From contig WPIO01000171.1 in NCBI GenBank assembly GCA_009760855.2, forward strand, positions 412,501-470,000: 57,500 bases of DNA, in the 5' to 3' direction. Below, piece after piece: positions 48,700 through 57,500 of this stretch. Numbering within the stretch: position 1 is the first letter of the stretch; each line of letters begins with the position of its first letter. The notes under the pieces were generated by a model. That model was not told the DNA's origin and did no database searches. It was given only the letters and a program-made list of their open reading frames with translations. The stretch is from Cristatella mucedo. Its lineage: Eukaryota > Bryozoa > Phylactolaemata > Cristatellidae. Position numbers and translations under genes: made by a program.

Positions 48700-48895
48700 A
48701 TATGTTCTTGTCTGTTTTACCTTGCTAGCATTAGCATTGTACTTGCTTGCTGATGCATGCTTGTCTATTTAATATACCTTGCAAGTCTGTAGACTTTGAT
48801 TATTGATTCTCTTGCAGTGGTTACCTGTATGGTGTCTTGACGGAGGCTAAATCTTCTCGTAGGGTGCTATAAAAATTACGTAACATCATTGTTAT
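48700..48895 (+). mobile_element. diverged L2A-type 3' end
   Basis: TGCTGATGCATGCTTGTC, then CGGAGGCTAAATCTTCTCGT AGGGTGCTATAAAAAT, resembles the 3' UTR and tail of L2A at low identity. Confidence 0.45.
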
Positions 48896-50335
48896 TTCAG
48901 AAGCATACCTGCAATGAAGAAGTCATGTCGTGATTCTATTTGTCTGGTCATCTGGATAAAAAGGGTTCATTGGCTAAGGGTAAAGAAAAGAGAACGAATT
49001 AGCAAATACAGAACAAGACACAACCGTGGCAAATTTGGCTTAACTTGCAATCAACAAGTATGGTCATTCTCTTTTGCCAGTCGCTTGGATAAAGTTGATT
49101 CCTTAGGCCTCAGTAGTTTAAAGAAAGCAGACTTAACATGTAAGCACAGATCTACCGAGGACTATTTAAACTGAGGCTGAATGAAGAAATTGACAGCTTG
49201 AGGTAGGAATAATCTCAGTACCATTTGCTGTAAGGTACAGCACTGCACTGACTGAGCTATCGCCATTGCTATTGCAGCCGCACAAGGGCGTGAAGTCGCG
49301 AGTTTCAGTGAGTGCTTGCATGCAGGAGCCGAATCCAACTTTGCTACTTAAACAAGCTTTAGTGCTTGAATCGACTTTTACTGATCGTCCTCTTGATGAA
49401 GGTATACACTATGCAATCGAGATGTTTCTTTATCAGTGAAAGTCTTGTACACAAAAAGTTCTTTAGTTCCTGTAAGGTGACGTATACATTATTCGACTTT
49501 CATTATTTAATAATTTTAATTAATTGGGAGCTGCAAGCGTGGCACCAGCTTTGGTTGTCAATTAGAGCCTGTATCAGGTGCCGACCTTGTACAGTTCTGC
49601 CCTGATGGGGGAGTGGATCTGCACAGCCAGCTATAGTCATCGGCAGCTTTGCTAGGTACTGTGGGAGGCTCAATACACCTTTATTAGGGACGTAAGTCTG
49701 CAGCAGTCAATTTGAAAAGGCAGACTAACATAAGGTAGTATGCCATTAGATATGAGTGCATCGGACAGGGTCTCTGGAAATCTTCTCAAGTCGTTCATTG
49801 AGTGACCACTCTGCTTCGATGATGCATCCCCTCGTGAGCCGGTGACGAGGCCTTAGGTTGGCTGTGTGGCTTACTGAGAACACGTAAAGGAAAATTGTGG
49901 TACACTACTCACCTTTTTGCAGTTGCTGTGATTCAACTTACCATAAAGAAATGAGTAAGGGGCCGGAAGTAGGGGTCACAATTGAATAGCAGAAAAAGGA
50001 CCTGCATCTTGCCTCTTATACAGGCGAGCAACTTGAGCTCAATCGCGCACAAATGTCATGCAATTAAAAAGTTGCCTAAATGAATGCAACTCACAGGACA
50101 AATTGTATGCGAAAGACGTTCACATCATTTTTGAAAAGTGCTGAGTTGTATTTCCTTTTGCCATATATGCTTTAGGTTAGCAGTTGAAATGTGCTTAATA
50201 AATTGCACTCTAACCTGCTGTGTGTGGCAGCCCACTCGTGCTTGCAACCGGTACTCAATGGACAGCAAATGTACTGCATAGGAAATAATCCCCTATTTTA
50301 GCTAGAACTCTGAAATTCTCTGTGCGGTGCTCTGC
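48896..50335. other. unassigned sequence
   Basis: Only short frames without motifs. The end (CTCTGCTGTTGCTGCTGC to AATGCAG at 50363) could be the polypyrimidine tract and acceptor of the following exon. Confidence 0.3.
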
Positions 50336-50339
50336 TGTT

Positions 50340-51311
50340 GCTGCTGCATGCGATGCAACAATGCAGCGTTTGTTGTAGCAGAGCAGCCAGTGCTGCTGAA
50401 CTTTGGCCCCGTCTTCAGCAGCTTCCAGTCGCCTGCAGTCAGTTGCTTAGACTTGTCAGTGACGTCAGACGGGCATCTGCTGCTGGCTGAAGGGCCGAAA
50501 GGCCTAAAGGAATACAGTGAGAGTGGCCTCAAGCTGAACGCCTGGATACCTGCGGGACGTGGACATGTCATTGCAGTGCGGTCTCTTCAGGGCCGCGGCG
50601 GACGAGCTGCTGTAGGCTGCGTGTATGGTAATGGCTCTCGGCTCGTCCTGCTGCTCAGACGCAGCCCGGCAACTGCTGCAGCAGCTGCTGCTGCAGGGGA
50701 CTCGCAGTGGCTCGTGGACAGACAAGTCGCCGCGCTGCGGTCACCTCCAGGCAGGCTGTCTGTGCTCGGTGACCTGCTCGCTGTGACCGACGGCAGAGGC
50801 CCTGAGCTGCTGCTGCAGCAGCTGAGCACGGGTTGGACGCTGTACAGCAGAAAGTACGAGTATAGCATACACAGTGTAGCTCTCACTGCTGCTGCAGTGG
50901 TCACAACGAGCTTCGGCAAGGTGAAGCTGGAAGAAAGGAGGAAATGAAGCAAAGGCAGGAAGCTGAACGTCTTGGCGGGAAGCAGCAGCAGCCGACTGCG
51001 GCACGTGGTGGACAGCCATGGCCACCGAGGTGACCGACAGTGGAGACACGAGCTGAGCAGCGAGGAGCTCGTTCGGGGTGTCTGCACTACAGGCAGCCTC
51101 GTGTACGTCGCTGTGCGAGGGTGGGGAGACAGTGAGGACTGCGTGAGGACACTCAGCGAAAAGAGTGGTCAGCTGCTGCAGCAAGTCCTCTCCTACAGCA
51201 GCCACGGACTGCGGTGGCCTGGGTGGCTGTCACTGGGTGGAGGACAGAGGACCGCGCTAGCCGTGCTCTGCGAGAATACCGTGAGCCTGTACCCTGCAGG
51301 CAGCAGCTGAG
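50340..51311 (+). pseudogene. propeller-like C-terminal exon, possibly of the TRIM-like gene
   Basis: A single frame runs from about 50327 to the TGA at 51309-51311, broken once by TGA at 50945-50947. VSCLDLSVTSDGHLLLAEGP followed by LKEYSESGLKL has the spacing of NHL/beta-propeller blades. Later stretches (AVGCVYGNGSRLVLLLRRSP, LVYVAVRGWGDSEDC, LAVLCENTVSLYP) also suggest strands of a propeller. TRIM-NHL-like proteins combine RING, B-box, coiled coil and such a propeller in this order, and the N-terminal part lies 7.5 kb upstream on the same strand. That link is inference. L2B begins 14 bp after the final stop. Confidence 0.45.
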
Positions 51312-51324
51312 AGCAGACTATGCC

Positions 51325-53194
51325 ACTTAAAGAAAAAACTTACAAAAAACTTGAAAAGACGCTCCGTGCTGATCGCCGGCTTGAAGGTCGTTTTTAAGAA
51401 GTCCGAGTCCGATGAAGATGCATTTAATTTCAGACTTCCTTCGAGTCTGCACCCAGAAGCTTAGAATAACTGGACAATAACATCTTTCACTCGAAAACTG
51501 AAGTCCTGCCAGTCAGACCTTAAACGGAGTTATGAGACTGTAGGCAATTCGCTAGCCAATTATCAGATGTCTCTCTCACCAGATATTAGTGGCTTGGTCA
51601 AGATTTTTACTGCATCTCCGGTAAAAAGGATTGTACCCATGTCCTACAAATCGGCCATAGTTAGACCGATACTTTAAAAACCTGGATTAGATATGGATAA
51701 CCTGGAAAATTATCACACAGTTTTCCTTCTTCATATTTGTGTCAAAGATCCTTAAACATTGTCGCTAAGGAGCTGGTAGCACAAATGGAAAAGAATGAAA
51801 TGTCTGAGAAATTTCAATCGGGTTTTTAGCAGCAGCAGCACCAAGCTAAAACTCGGCTCCTCCGTCTAACAAATAACGTCCTATGGAATACTTATGATGG
51901 AATTGGGACTGCCCTAGCGCTTCTAGATCTATCAGCTACCTTCAACACCATTAATCGAGGTCTTCTACTTAAACGATTGAGAACAGCGATCGGTCTGGCA
52001 GGCGAGGCACTGGCGTGGTTTAAATCATACTTGTCTGATCGTGTTCAATCCATGTCGTGTGGGGGTCAGATCTTATCTACAAGACCTGTGTCAGCACGTG
52101 GAGTTCCTCAAGCATCGAGCGTCCTCGGTCCCTTGCTGTTCTTCATTTATACTCAACCTCTGGGAAAAGTGATTCAGGCCCATGGAATAGGCTATCACTT
52201 TTATGCTGATGATACTCAGCTGTTTTTGTTATTTAGACCGTCGTAGTCTGCTGCAGCGACTGATAAACTGAATGCTTGCGTTGCTGACATTCGGCCCTGG
52301 ATGTCGGCAAATTTGATTGAACTAACCGAGGATAAAACGTAGCTGCGTCTCGGAGGCAACCACAAGTATGTGGCTGGACTAGAAGGCTTTGCTTTTCGAA
52401 TAGGCGATGCTGTTGTGCGACCATCACAACGTGCTCGGAATTTAGCTGTCGTTTTCGACAGCTGCCTCAATTTTGAAAGCTTCTATAACGAGACTGCTTC
52501 CACAGCTAGTTACAACGTGCGATCCCTATCTAAGACTGGGAAGTATCTACTACGGTGGCTTGCGAAGAATTTAATTATCTAGTTCTGTCTCACCAGATTA
52601 TTGTAATTCCCTTTTGACCGGGCTACCAAAAAAGCCACTAGGCTGTAGAAGCTGGCGATGGATACATGGATCGATGGATTACAGGCTGAAACTGGTTCAG
52701 CAGTTCAGCTAGATGCGAAGGAGCCAAGCCGTGGCGGACTTTGTGGGTCAGCGTAAGTACTTTCTCTGTATCCGTTGATACCTAGCTCAGCTTCTGCACC
52801 GGTTTTAGCCTCCTCGTGCCCTCAGGTCCTGTATGGACAAAAAATTAGCTGTTCCGTTCTTTTGCTTAAAAGCCATTGGCGACAGAAGCTTTTGCTCTGC
52901 GAATCAGAAACTATGGAACTCGCTTCCACAATTCTTACGCAACGAAACTACTCTCCTGCTGCCGACTATGGCTCATCTTTTTCAGCGGTCCTGAGCTGCT
53001 TCTTCCATGCCACTCACTACCTTAACTGCTCTCCTGACTCTGCAATGCTTGCCACTTTCTCTTTGTTGCGTGAGACGAAGTCTGTTGGCTACCGAATGCG
53101 TACCGAAAGCCGCTTAGGCTGTGAGTGCGCTATACAAACACTCTTACGTAACACCACCATAGTCTTTGTGGCTTTTTTGAGTTACAGACGGAAA
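51325..53194 (+). mobile_element. L2B retrotransposon, decayed
   Basis: Starts in the endonuclease-RT linker (AAGAAGTCCGAGTCCGATG). RT is partly readable at 51977-52246 (LAWFKSYLSDRVQSMSCGGQ, ARGVPQASSVLGPLLFFIYT, FYADDTQLFL with YADD intact). Stops and deletions break the rest. The 3' part (LPQFLRN-type block, GTTGGCTACCGAATGCGTAC, GTTACAGACGGAA) matches the copy ending at 31370. The hairpin MITE replaces its extreme end. Confidence 0.9.
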
Positions 53195-53196
53195 TA

Positions 53197-53291
53197 TAAG
53201 GTTGAGGGAAACGTTCGTGCGCCGTGTTAAAATAATTATTTTTAATAAATGATAATTAATTTTTGGTGCACGAATGTTTTCCTCAACCTTA
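53197..53291. mobile_element. 95-bp hairpin MITE
   Basis: TAAGGTTGAGGGAAACGTTC GTGCGCC pairs with GGTGCACGAATGTTTTCCTC AACCTTA across an AT-rich 40-bp loop. TA flanks both sides (53195-53196 and 53292-53293), as for mariner-type insertions. It sits in the tail of the L2B copy. Confidence 0.85.
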
Positions 53292-53293
53292 TA

Positions 53294-53454
53294 CATTATA
53301 GGACTCACCTGCTGCTTTTCGCAGCTACCAAGCACCGTCTGTCACTTAGCTTCTTTTGACCGTGTCGACTGCCTCGCGCAAATTTCTATGCACTTACCTT
53401 GTTAAAACACAATAAATAATCCTTGATTTATCGAGTCCTGCGACTTGTGCCATC
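53294..53454. other. unassigned sequence
   Basis: Short spacer with no recognisable feature. Confidence 0.3.
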
Positions 53455-54060
53455 CTTCAAGCACCAGCACTTACTCTTAGGTCCCTTCATTCTCTGACTC
53501 CAGCCTACCTACCAGAACAACCCCATCCCACTCGGCGACGAATAGTACAGCCACTGTGCTGACTCGAATCGTTTAGCCATGCCTCGTAAGGAGCCTCAAA
53601 ACCACTGGAGACCATGCCTTCAGTTCCTATGGTGGCTCACTAGGTAAGGCGGTTGGTTTTCACGACCTCGGTCCTGGGTTCGAATCCGGGGTTGGGTGAT
53701 CCTTTATTGTCTCTGCTAGCGGTGGTAATAGCCACTCAAGCTTTTTAATGTTGCAATACAAAAGGGGTTGTTAAATCAGCTAGTTCGTTATGCTCCCAAA
53801 GCCTGGAACTCACTACCGAAGCACGTCACTACGTCCCCGACAAGGCGACACCTAAAAGAAGCTTAAACGCACCCATTTAAGACATTTAGTGGGTCTTCGT
53901 GATTCGCTCTGCGTGTGCACGTACCTGTTCACACTGTGCCTGCTGTTTGCGGATGTTACAGCCAATCATTTAGTAATACTTTTTATACAGCATTTTAAAA
54001 ATGTCTATAAAGAGATTCAGTTCTCCGAGGGCGCAATACAGATGTATTATTATTATAAGA
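53455..54060 (+). mobile_element. L2A 3' part split by SINE-1
   Basis: The left piece (53455-53621) has TCTTAGGTCCCTTCATTCTC and TCCAGCCTACCTACCAG. The right piece (from 53782) continues with TTATGCTCCCAAAGCCTGGA, then the 3' UTR and tail CTATAAAGAGATTCAGTTCT CCGAGGGCGC with ATT repeats. Confidence 0.85.
53632..53781 (+). repeat. SINE-1 with target duplication
   Basis: 150 bp from GTGGCTCACTAGGTAAGGCG (A-box-like) through GGGTTCGAATCCGG (B box) to TTAAATCAGCT. It is flanked by AGTTCCTATG (53622-53631) and AGTTCGTTATG (53782-53792), an imperfect target duplication within the L2A sequence. This defines both ends of the SINE. Confidence 0.9.
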
Positions 54061-54240
54061 AGCTTTAGCCAGTTGCAGCAACTTTGACACAGCTAGCGTT
54101 TGCGGACGTTGTGTCCTAGCAGATGCTGCCATAGCGTTACTAAATACCGGGTAACTAGCAACTAATCGGCTATAGCTGGCCACACCTCCTTGTTAGCCCG
54201 AATTGGCTAACCGTAGCTTGATGGGGTTCGTCAGCAGATA
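54061..54240. other. unassigned sequence
   Basis: No recognisable feature. Confidence 0.3.
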
Positions 54241-54629
54241 CAGCAGACCGACCAAAATTTAGTCAGGCAGCTTGAATCTAAAGCGAGCCGAGGGACTCTT
54301 GATTTGGCAAAGCGAAGTGCTTTTTGCTAAATGGGGTCGGACGGCAGTTTAAACGGACGGGTTTCCGCCACTGCGAGTGATATGACGCTTATGAGGGTCC
54401 GGACGAGGTTTTAGCAGACTACGCGAACTTAAATCAAGCAAGAGTACGTTTATCGGGCGCGCAAAACTAATCCGAGCAGGCCATAATATATGCAAGCTCG
54501 GCAAAGCTAATTCAATAAAGGCAACTAATTTTTTATGGCCAACCAAAGCTAAAGCGCTCGGGTGAAAGTTAATCGGGCTGGTCGAAGCTCGGGCGAGTAA
54601 GGCGATAATTTTTCTTGCTGACCGTAATG

Positions 54630-54736
54630 AATGCAACTTGTTTGTGCTACCTTTACAGCGCTTTTGACGTGCTGAGGAAAAAGGTTAGGCACCCTGCGGG
54701 CGCTTATGAAAAAGTATTATTCTTATTATTATCATA
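54630..54736 (+). repeat. L2A-type 3' tail fragment
   Basis: GCAACTTGTTTGTGCTACC, then CCTGCGGGCGCTTATGAAAA AGTATTATTCTTATTATTAT. Diverged tail only. Confidence 0.5.
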
Positions 54737-54848
54737 AAGCCTGCCGAGCGACGCTTGAAGAGATGAGTGACATTTTTTCAGGCGGAGCAAAGCCAAAGCG
54801 GAAGAGGCGACGCCCCTTCGGGTAGAGCAAACCTATTTAAGGTGAGCC

Positions 54849-55006
54849 GTGATGGCACACTAGGTAAGGCGGTTGCTTTTCATGACCTTGGTCCCGAGGT
54901 CGTGGGTTCGAATCTTGCGGTAGGCGATCCTGTATCGCCACTGCAAGCGGTGGTGATAGCCGTAAAGGCTCCTCTGTCGCTATACAAAAGGAGGCTGCTG
55001 AAATCA
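54849..55006 (+). repeat. SINE-1, near full length
   Basis: GTGATGGCACACTAGGTAAG, CTTGGTCCCGAGGTCGTGGG, B box GGTTCGAATCTT, CGCCACTGCAAGCGGTGGTG, CTGTCGCTATACAAAAGG and AAATCAGG. Inserted in the GCGAAGC array. Confidence 0.9.
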
Positions 55007-55975
55007 GGTGGTATATTGCTTTTACATCGACAGTGTGAAGTTGAACTGGGCGGCGGCGAAAAGGTAATGCACGACAGGTAAAGCATTTTTGAGCGGAGCG
55101 AAGCTACAGCGAGCCGAGTGAAGTTCAAGTGGGTGGAAAGAATGTTAAGCGAGCTAGCTGACGCTTCACTTGGCTCCGCAAAGCTAATGCAGGCCCAGGA
55201 AATATTAATCTGGCCGGTCGAAGCTGAACCGAGCGAAGCATCGCATTTTTACTGCGGGGAGCGAAGCAAGCTAACGCGGTCGGATGACGCTTTCGCGCAA
55301 TGGGCTTTACAACTTTAAATTTTATGAAATACAAATAAAAAAAATCAATGACATTGTTAATTGAATAAACACTGTTAATAATTTAAAAAAAAATTACATT
55401 ACCTTAATTGAAAAGTAAATCTTAGCTGAGCGACGCAACGCTCGCTCCGACTGAGCGAAGCTGAAGCGGGTGAGGCAGATATTTAGCGGGCTCGACGCAG
55501 CTAAAGGCAACGCGGCGACGCCATTTCTGCGTCGAGCGAGCCGAAAGCAGGCCAGGCGTAGTTAAAGCGCGAGCGTCGAATCCAAAGCGATCGCTAAGGC
55601 GACGCTCGGTTCGGTCGGAGCAGAGCTAAAGTCGGAAGAAGTTTGAGCGAGAAGGTGTACAGCCACAGGAAGCGAGGCGACTCTTTTATGGGTAACGCGA
55701 AGCTACACCATTGCGCGCGAAGCACGAATTCCGCGCGAAGCTACACCCTTGCGCGCGAAGCTACACTATTGCACGACGAGAAGCTAATGCACGACGGAGG
55801 GGGGGGGGCGCAAAGCCAAAGCAAACGAGGCAGACAATGTCTCTTCTGGGGGAACGGAGACCCGACGTTGACTTAAGTTGGACTGGGCGGCGAAGCTCGC
55901 GCGAGTTGGATGACGCTTTTTCGGACAGGCGAAGGTAAAGCGAGCCATGGAGCAGGCTGAGCTGAGCTAAAACCA

Positions 55976-57250
55976 GCGTTTCCCGTGAAACAGGGGGAAC
56001 TCATGATCCTAATGGCTGCCCAGAGTAGAGCTTGCACCTTTATTGTTACTTGTGTAGCAGGCAGAGCTCGAGCTGGCACCTTTGCATTATAAATTTATAT
56101 CAATATACAAGTATATATTAAATATATATATTAACAGAACATTTTTTATATACATGCAATTTCATGCAGACGTTTTTAGCAGTTGGCATTAATCAGCCCA
56201 CCGTACAATAGCTAGCTCGATTAATAGAAGTGCGGCACGACGCTGCTTAAATACAAGCTGCTATTTCTGGTAGTCACCCAAAGTGCCTTTAAAGGGTATT
56301 TGTGGCAGTGTCGCAGTTCTAAAATCATACTGCAAAACGCGCGAAGCAAAATCAAACACAATAACAGCTGGCTGTCAACTAAAAGAAAAAAGCGGCCGAG
56401 AGACGGCTCGTGCTTAGAAAACTCGCTAGTTGGGATACTCGTAAATCAAAGTACCTCTATATAGTGTCAAAGTAGCTCTACAGTGAAGGGGAAGAAAACC
56501 GCGACAACTCAAATAGGCTACGAATCCATCAATAAATAACTAGGGGCCGCTAGGCTGGACTGGAGCACTAGCTAGGCTGGATCTGGTCTAAAGGCTGGAG
56601 TTTGCTGACCTCTGGTCTCTACACTTAACATATGGTATAGAGGAGGCAGGTCTATCGGTTAGTGACACGTGTTTGCAATCAAAAACTCCATTTCATTGGA
56701 TTGTAAGGGTAAGGCTGGAGGCGCAAAGGCTCGTAAGCACCCGTAGCAAGGAAATGCCGACCTGTACCGCGACATGACATCCCTGATTTGATCTTAAAGA
56801 AGATGTGAAAAACTTCACCTGTTCTAGGCAGCATGGTTTTCCGTCCATGTAAAAGGTCACCGCGCTGTATTTACTGTAGCAGCCTTAAACAGTGCATGCA
56901 ACCACTCCTTGAAAACGTGAGGTTTCGATGGTTAATAGAGACGCTGTCAACTACCAGCTCGCGAAACGCGGGTGCACAATAAGCAGCATCGAAGGGGTGA
57001 GTGCTTAATCTGCGTAATCCAAAACGAGCGAGTGACTTTAGTTGGTACAAGACAAGCTGTGAGGTATCAATAAGTCGACGACCACGTTTATGGTCTTGAT
57101 TGACGTGCCTAATAGAAAACTGTTCTCTGAACTTTACTCAGGTTCTTGTACAGACGAAAACAGAAGAGACATGCCAGGCGTGAGTTGTGGAAGTCTAGAC
57201 GGACTGTCACAAGTTCTGGAACAAACTTGGCATTGGTATTCTTGTCGAGC
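55976..57250. other. unassigned sequence
   Basis: AT-rich block around 56080-56160 (ATATATTAAATATATATATT), otherwise mixed. No gene or repeat recognised apart from the last GCGAAGC at 56341. Confidence 0.35.
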
Positions 57251-57254
57251 AACT

Positions 57255-57500
57255 AAGCACGTAACAATAATAATAATAACAATACGTTTGATATAGCTCT
57301 AGGCACTTTAAATTGGCAGCAAAGGAATCACGATCGAATGGTGAGTAACAGCATGCTTAATAGACAAAAAGAGTAACATGGTTAGGGGCGATATGCACAA
57401 GGTCAACATGCAAGTATGGTTAGTGGCAGCATGCAACAGTGTCAGCACGCATAAGCACATAAAGGAAAAATCGCAGGGAGTCACTAAATGCTTTCATAAA
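57255..57500 (-). mobile_element. L2A 3' fragment, cut by the window end
   Basis: AATAATAATAATAACAATAC, the tail TAGGCACTTTAAATTGGCAG and GCATG-containing 3' UTR units (AACATGGTTAGGGGCGATAT, GCATGCAACAGTGTCAGCAC), in minus orientation and continuing beyond the window. Confidence 0.88.

Larger units (their letters stand above)
54241..55975. repeat. degenerate GCGAAGC / AAGCTAAAGC-rich array
   Basis: Over about 1.7 kb, variants of GCGAAGCTAAAGCGAGC recur every 20-30 bp with varying spacers. The L2A-type tail (54630-54736) and SINE-1 (54849-55006) interrupt it. The exact heptamer GCGAAGC occurs nine times here, at 55098, 55233, 55261, 55455, 55697, 55717, 55735, 55755 and 55890, and again at 56341. 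A tidier sub-array at 55691-55795 has units of about 20 bp (CGCGAAGCTACACCATTG type). No coding frame explains it. Confidence 0.75.

Noticed and set aside
50914-50957. A mini-intron (GTGAAG to GGCAG) that would remove the TGA at 50945
   Set aside because: The removed length is not a multiple of three and would break the frame that continues on both sides.
54849-55006. A tRNA gene at the SINE-1 A and B boxes
   Set aside because: The segment does not fold into a full tRNA with a good acceptor stem, and it recurs with a common 3' tail, so it is a SINE.

Overview
The window is nuclear DNA from an animal, most likely a non-vertebrate metazoan. It holds one intact, intron-containing housekeeping gene with GT-AG introns. 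Almost everything else is decayed transposons: L2/CR1-type non-LTR elements, tRNA-derived SINEs, hAT and Tc1/mariner transposons, and LTR-like repeats, with long (TG)n and (AG)n microsatellites. I cannot name the species. There are no operons, CRISPR arrays or prokaryotic genes.

The one clearly functional gene is RACK1 (10888-14647, + strand). Six exons join to exactly 317 codons, the length of human RACK1, and all five introns start with GT and end with AG. A TATA box, a pyrimidine-rich TOP-like element and a poly(A) signal frame it. A second host-type gene on the + strand, a TRIM-like RING/B-box/coiled-coil protein (41889-42800) with a possible propeller-like C-terminal exon (50340-51311), carries two in-frame stops and is probably a pseudogene.

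Layout. 1-4.2 kb: microsatellites and a long L2 copy. 4.2-10.6 kb: L2 fragments and several SINE copies. 10.6-14.7 kb: RACK1. 14.9-17.9 kb: an L2 tail, a dead hAT transposase and a 549-bp MITE. 18.4-23.9 kb: an L2 endonuclease fragment, a dead Tc1/mariner transposase split by a SINE, and L2 tails. 24-28 kb: LTR-like fragments in both orientations. 28.4-31.4 kb: a second L2 subfamily with endonuclease and reverse transcriptase. 31.9-35.4 kb: an L2 copy split by a complete 2.76-kb hAT element with matching 8-bp target duplications. 35.4-38.3 kb: a large tail-to-tail inverted pair of LTR-like arms. 38.4-41.4 kb: (AG)n and a decayed L2. 41.9-51.3 kb: the TRIM-like gene with L2, SINE and hAT-MITE insertions. 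51.3-54.1 kb: L2 copies, a 95-bp hairpin MITE and a SINE inserted in an L2. 54.2-56.4 kb: an unusual degenerate array rich in GCGAAGC. 57.3 kb to the end: an L2 tail.

Two L2 subfamilies recur. 'L2A' ends in a conserved hairpin-like tail (AAAGNGCCTAGAAAGAGATT / TTCTCTGAGGGCGCTTT) followed by ATT repeats. 'L2B' ends in ACATT repeats. At least one SINE family appears to have borrowed the L2A tail. The most promising structures for follow-up are the inverted LTR-like arms (seen at two loci), the GCGAAGC array and the SINE/L2 tail sharing. I did not find a clearly new functional system.
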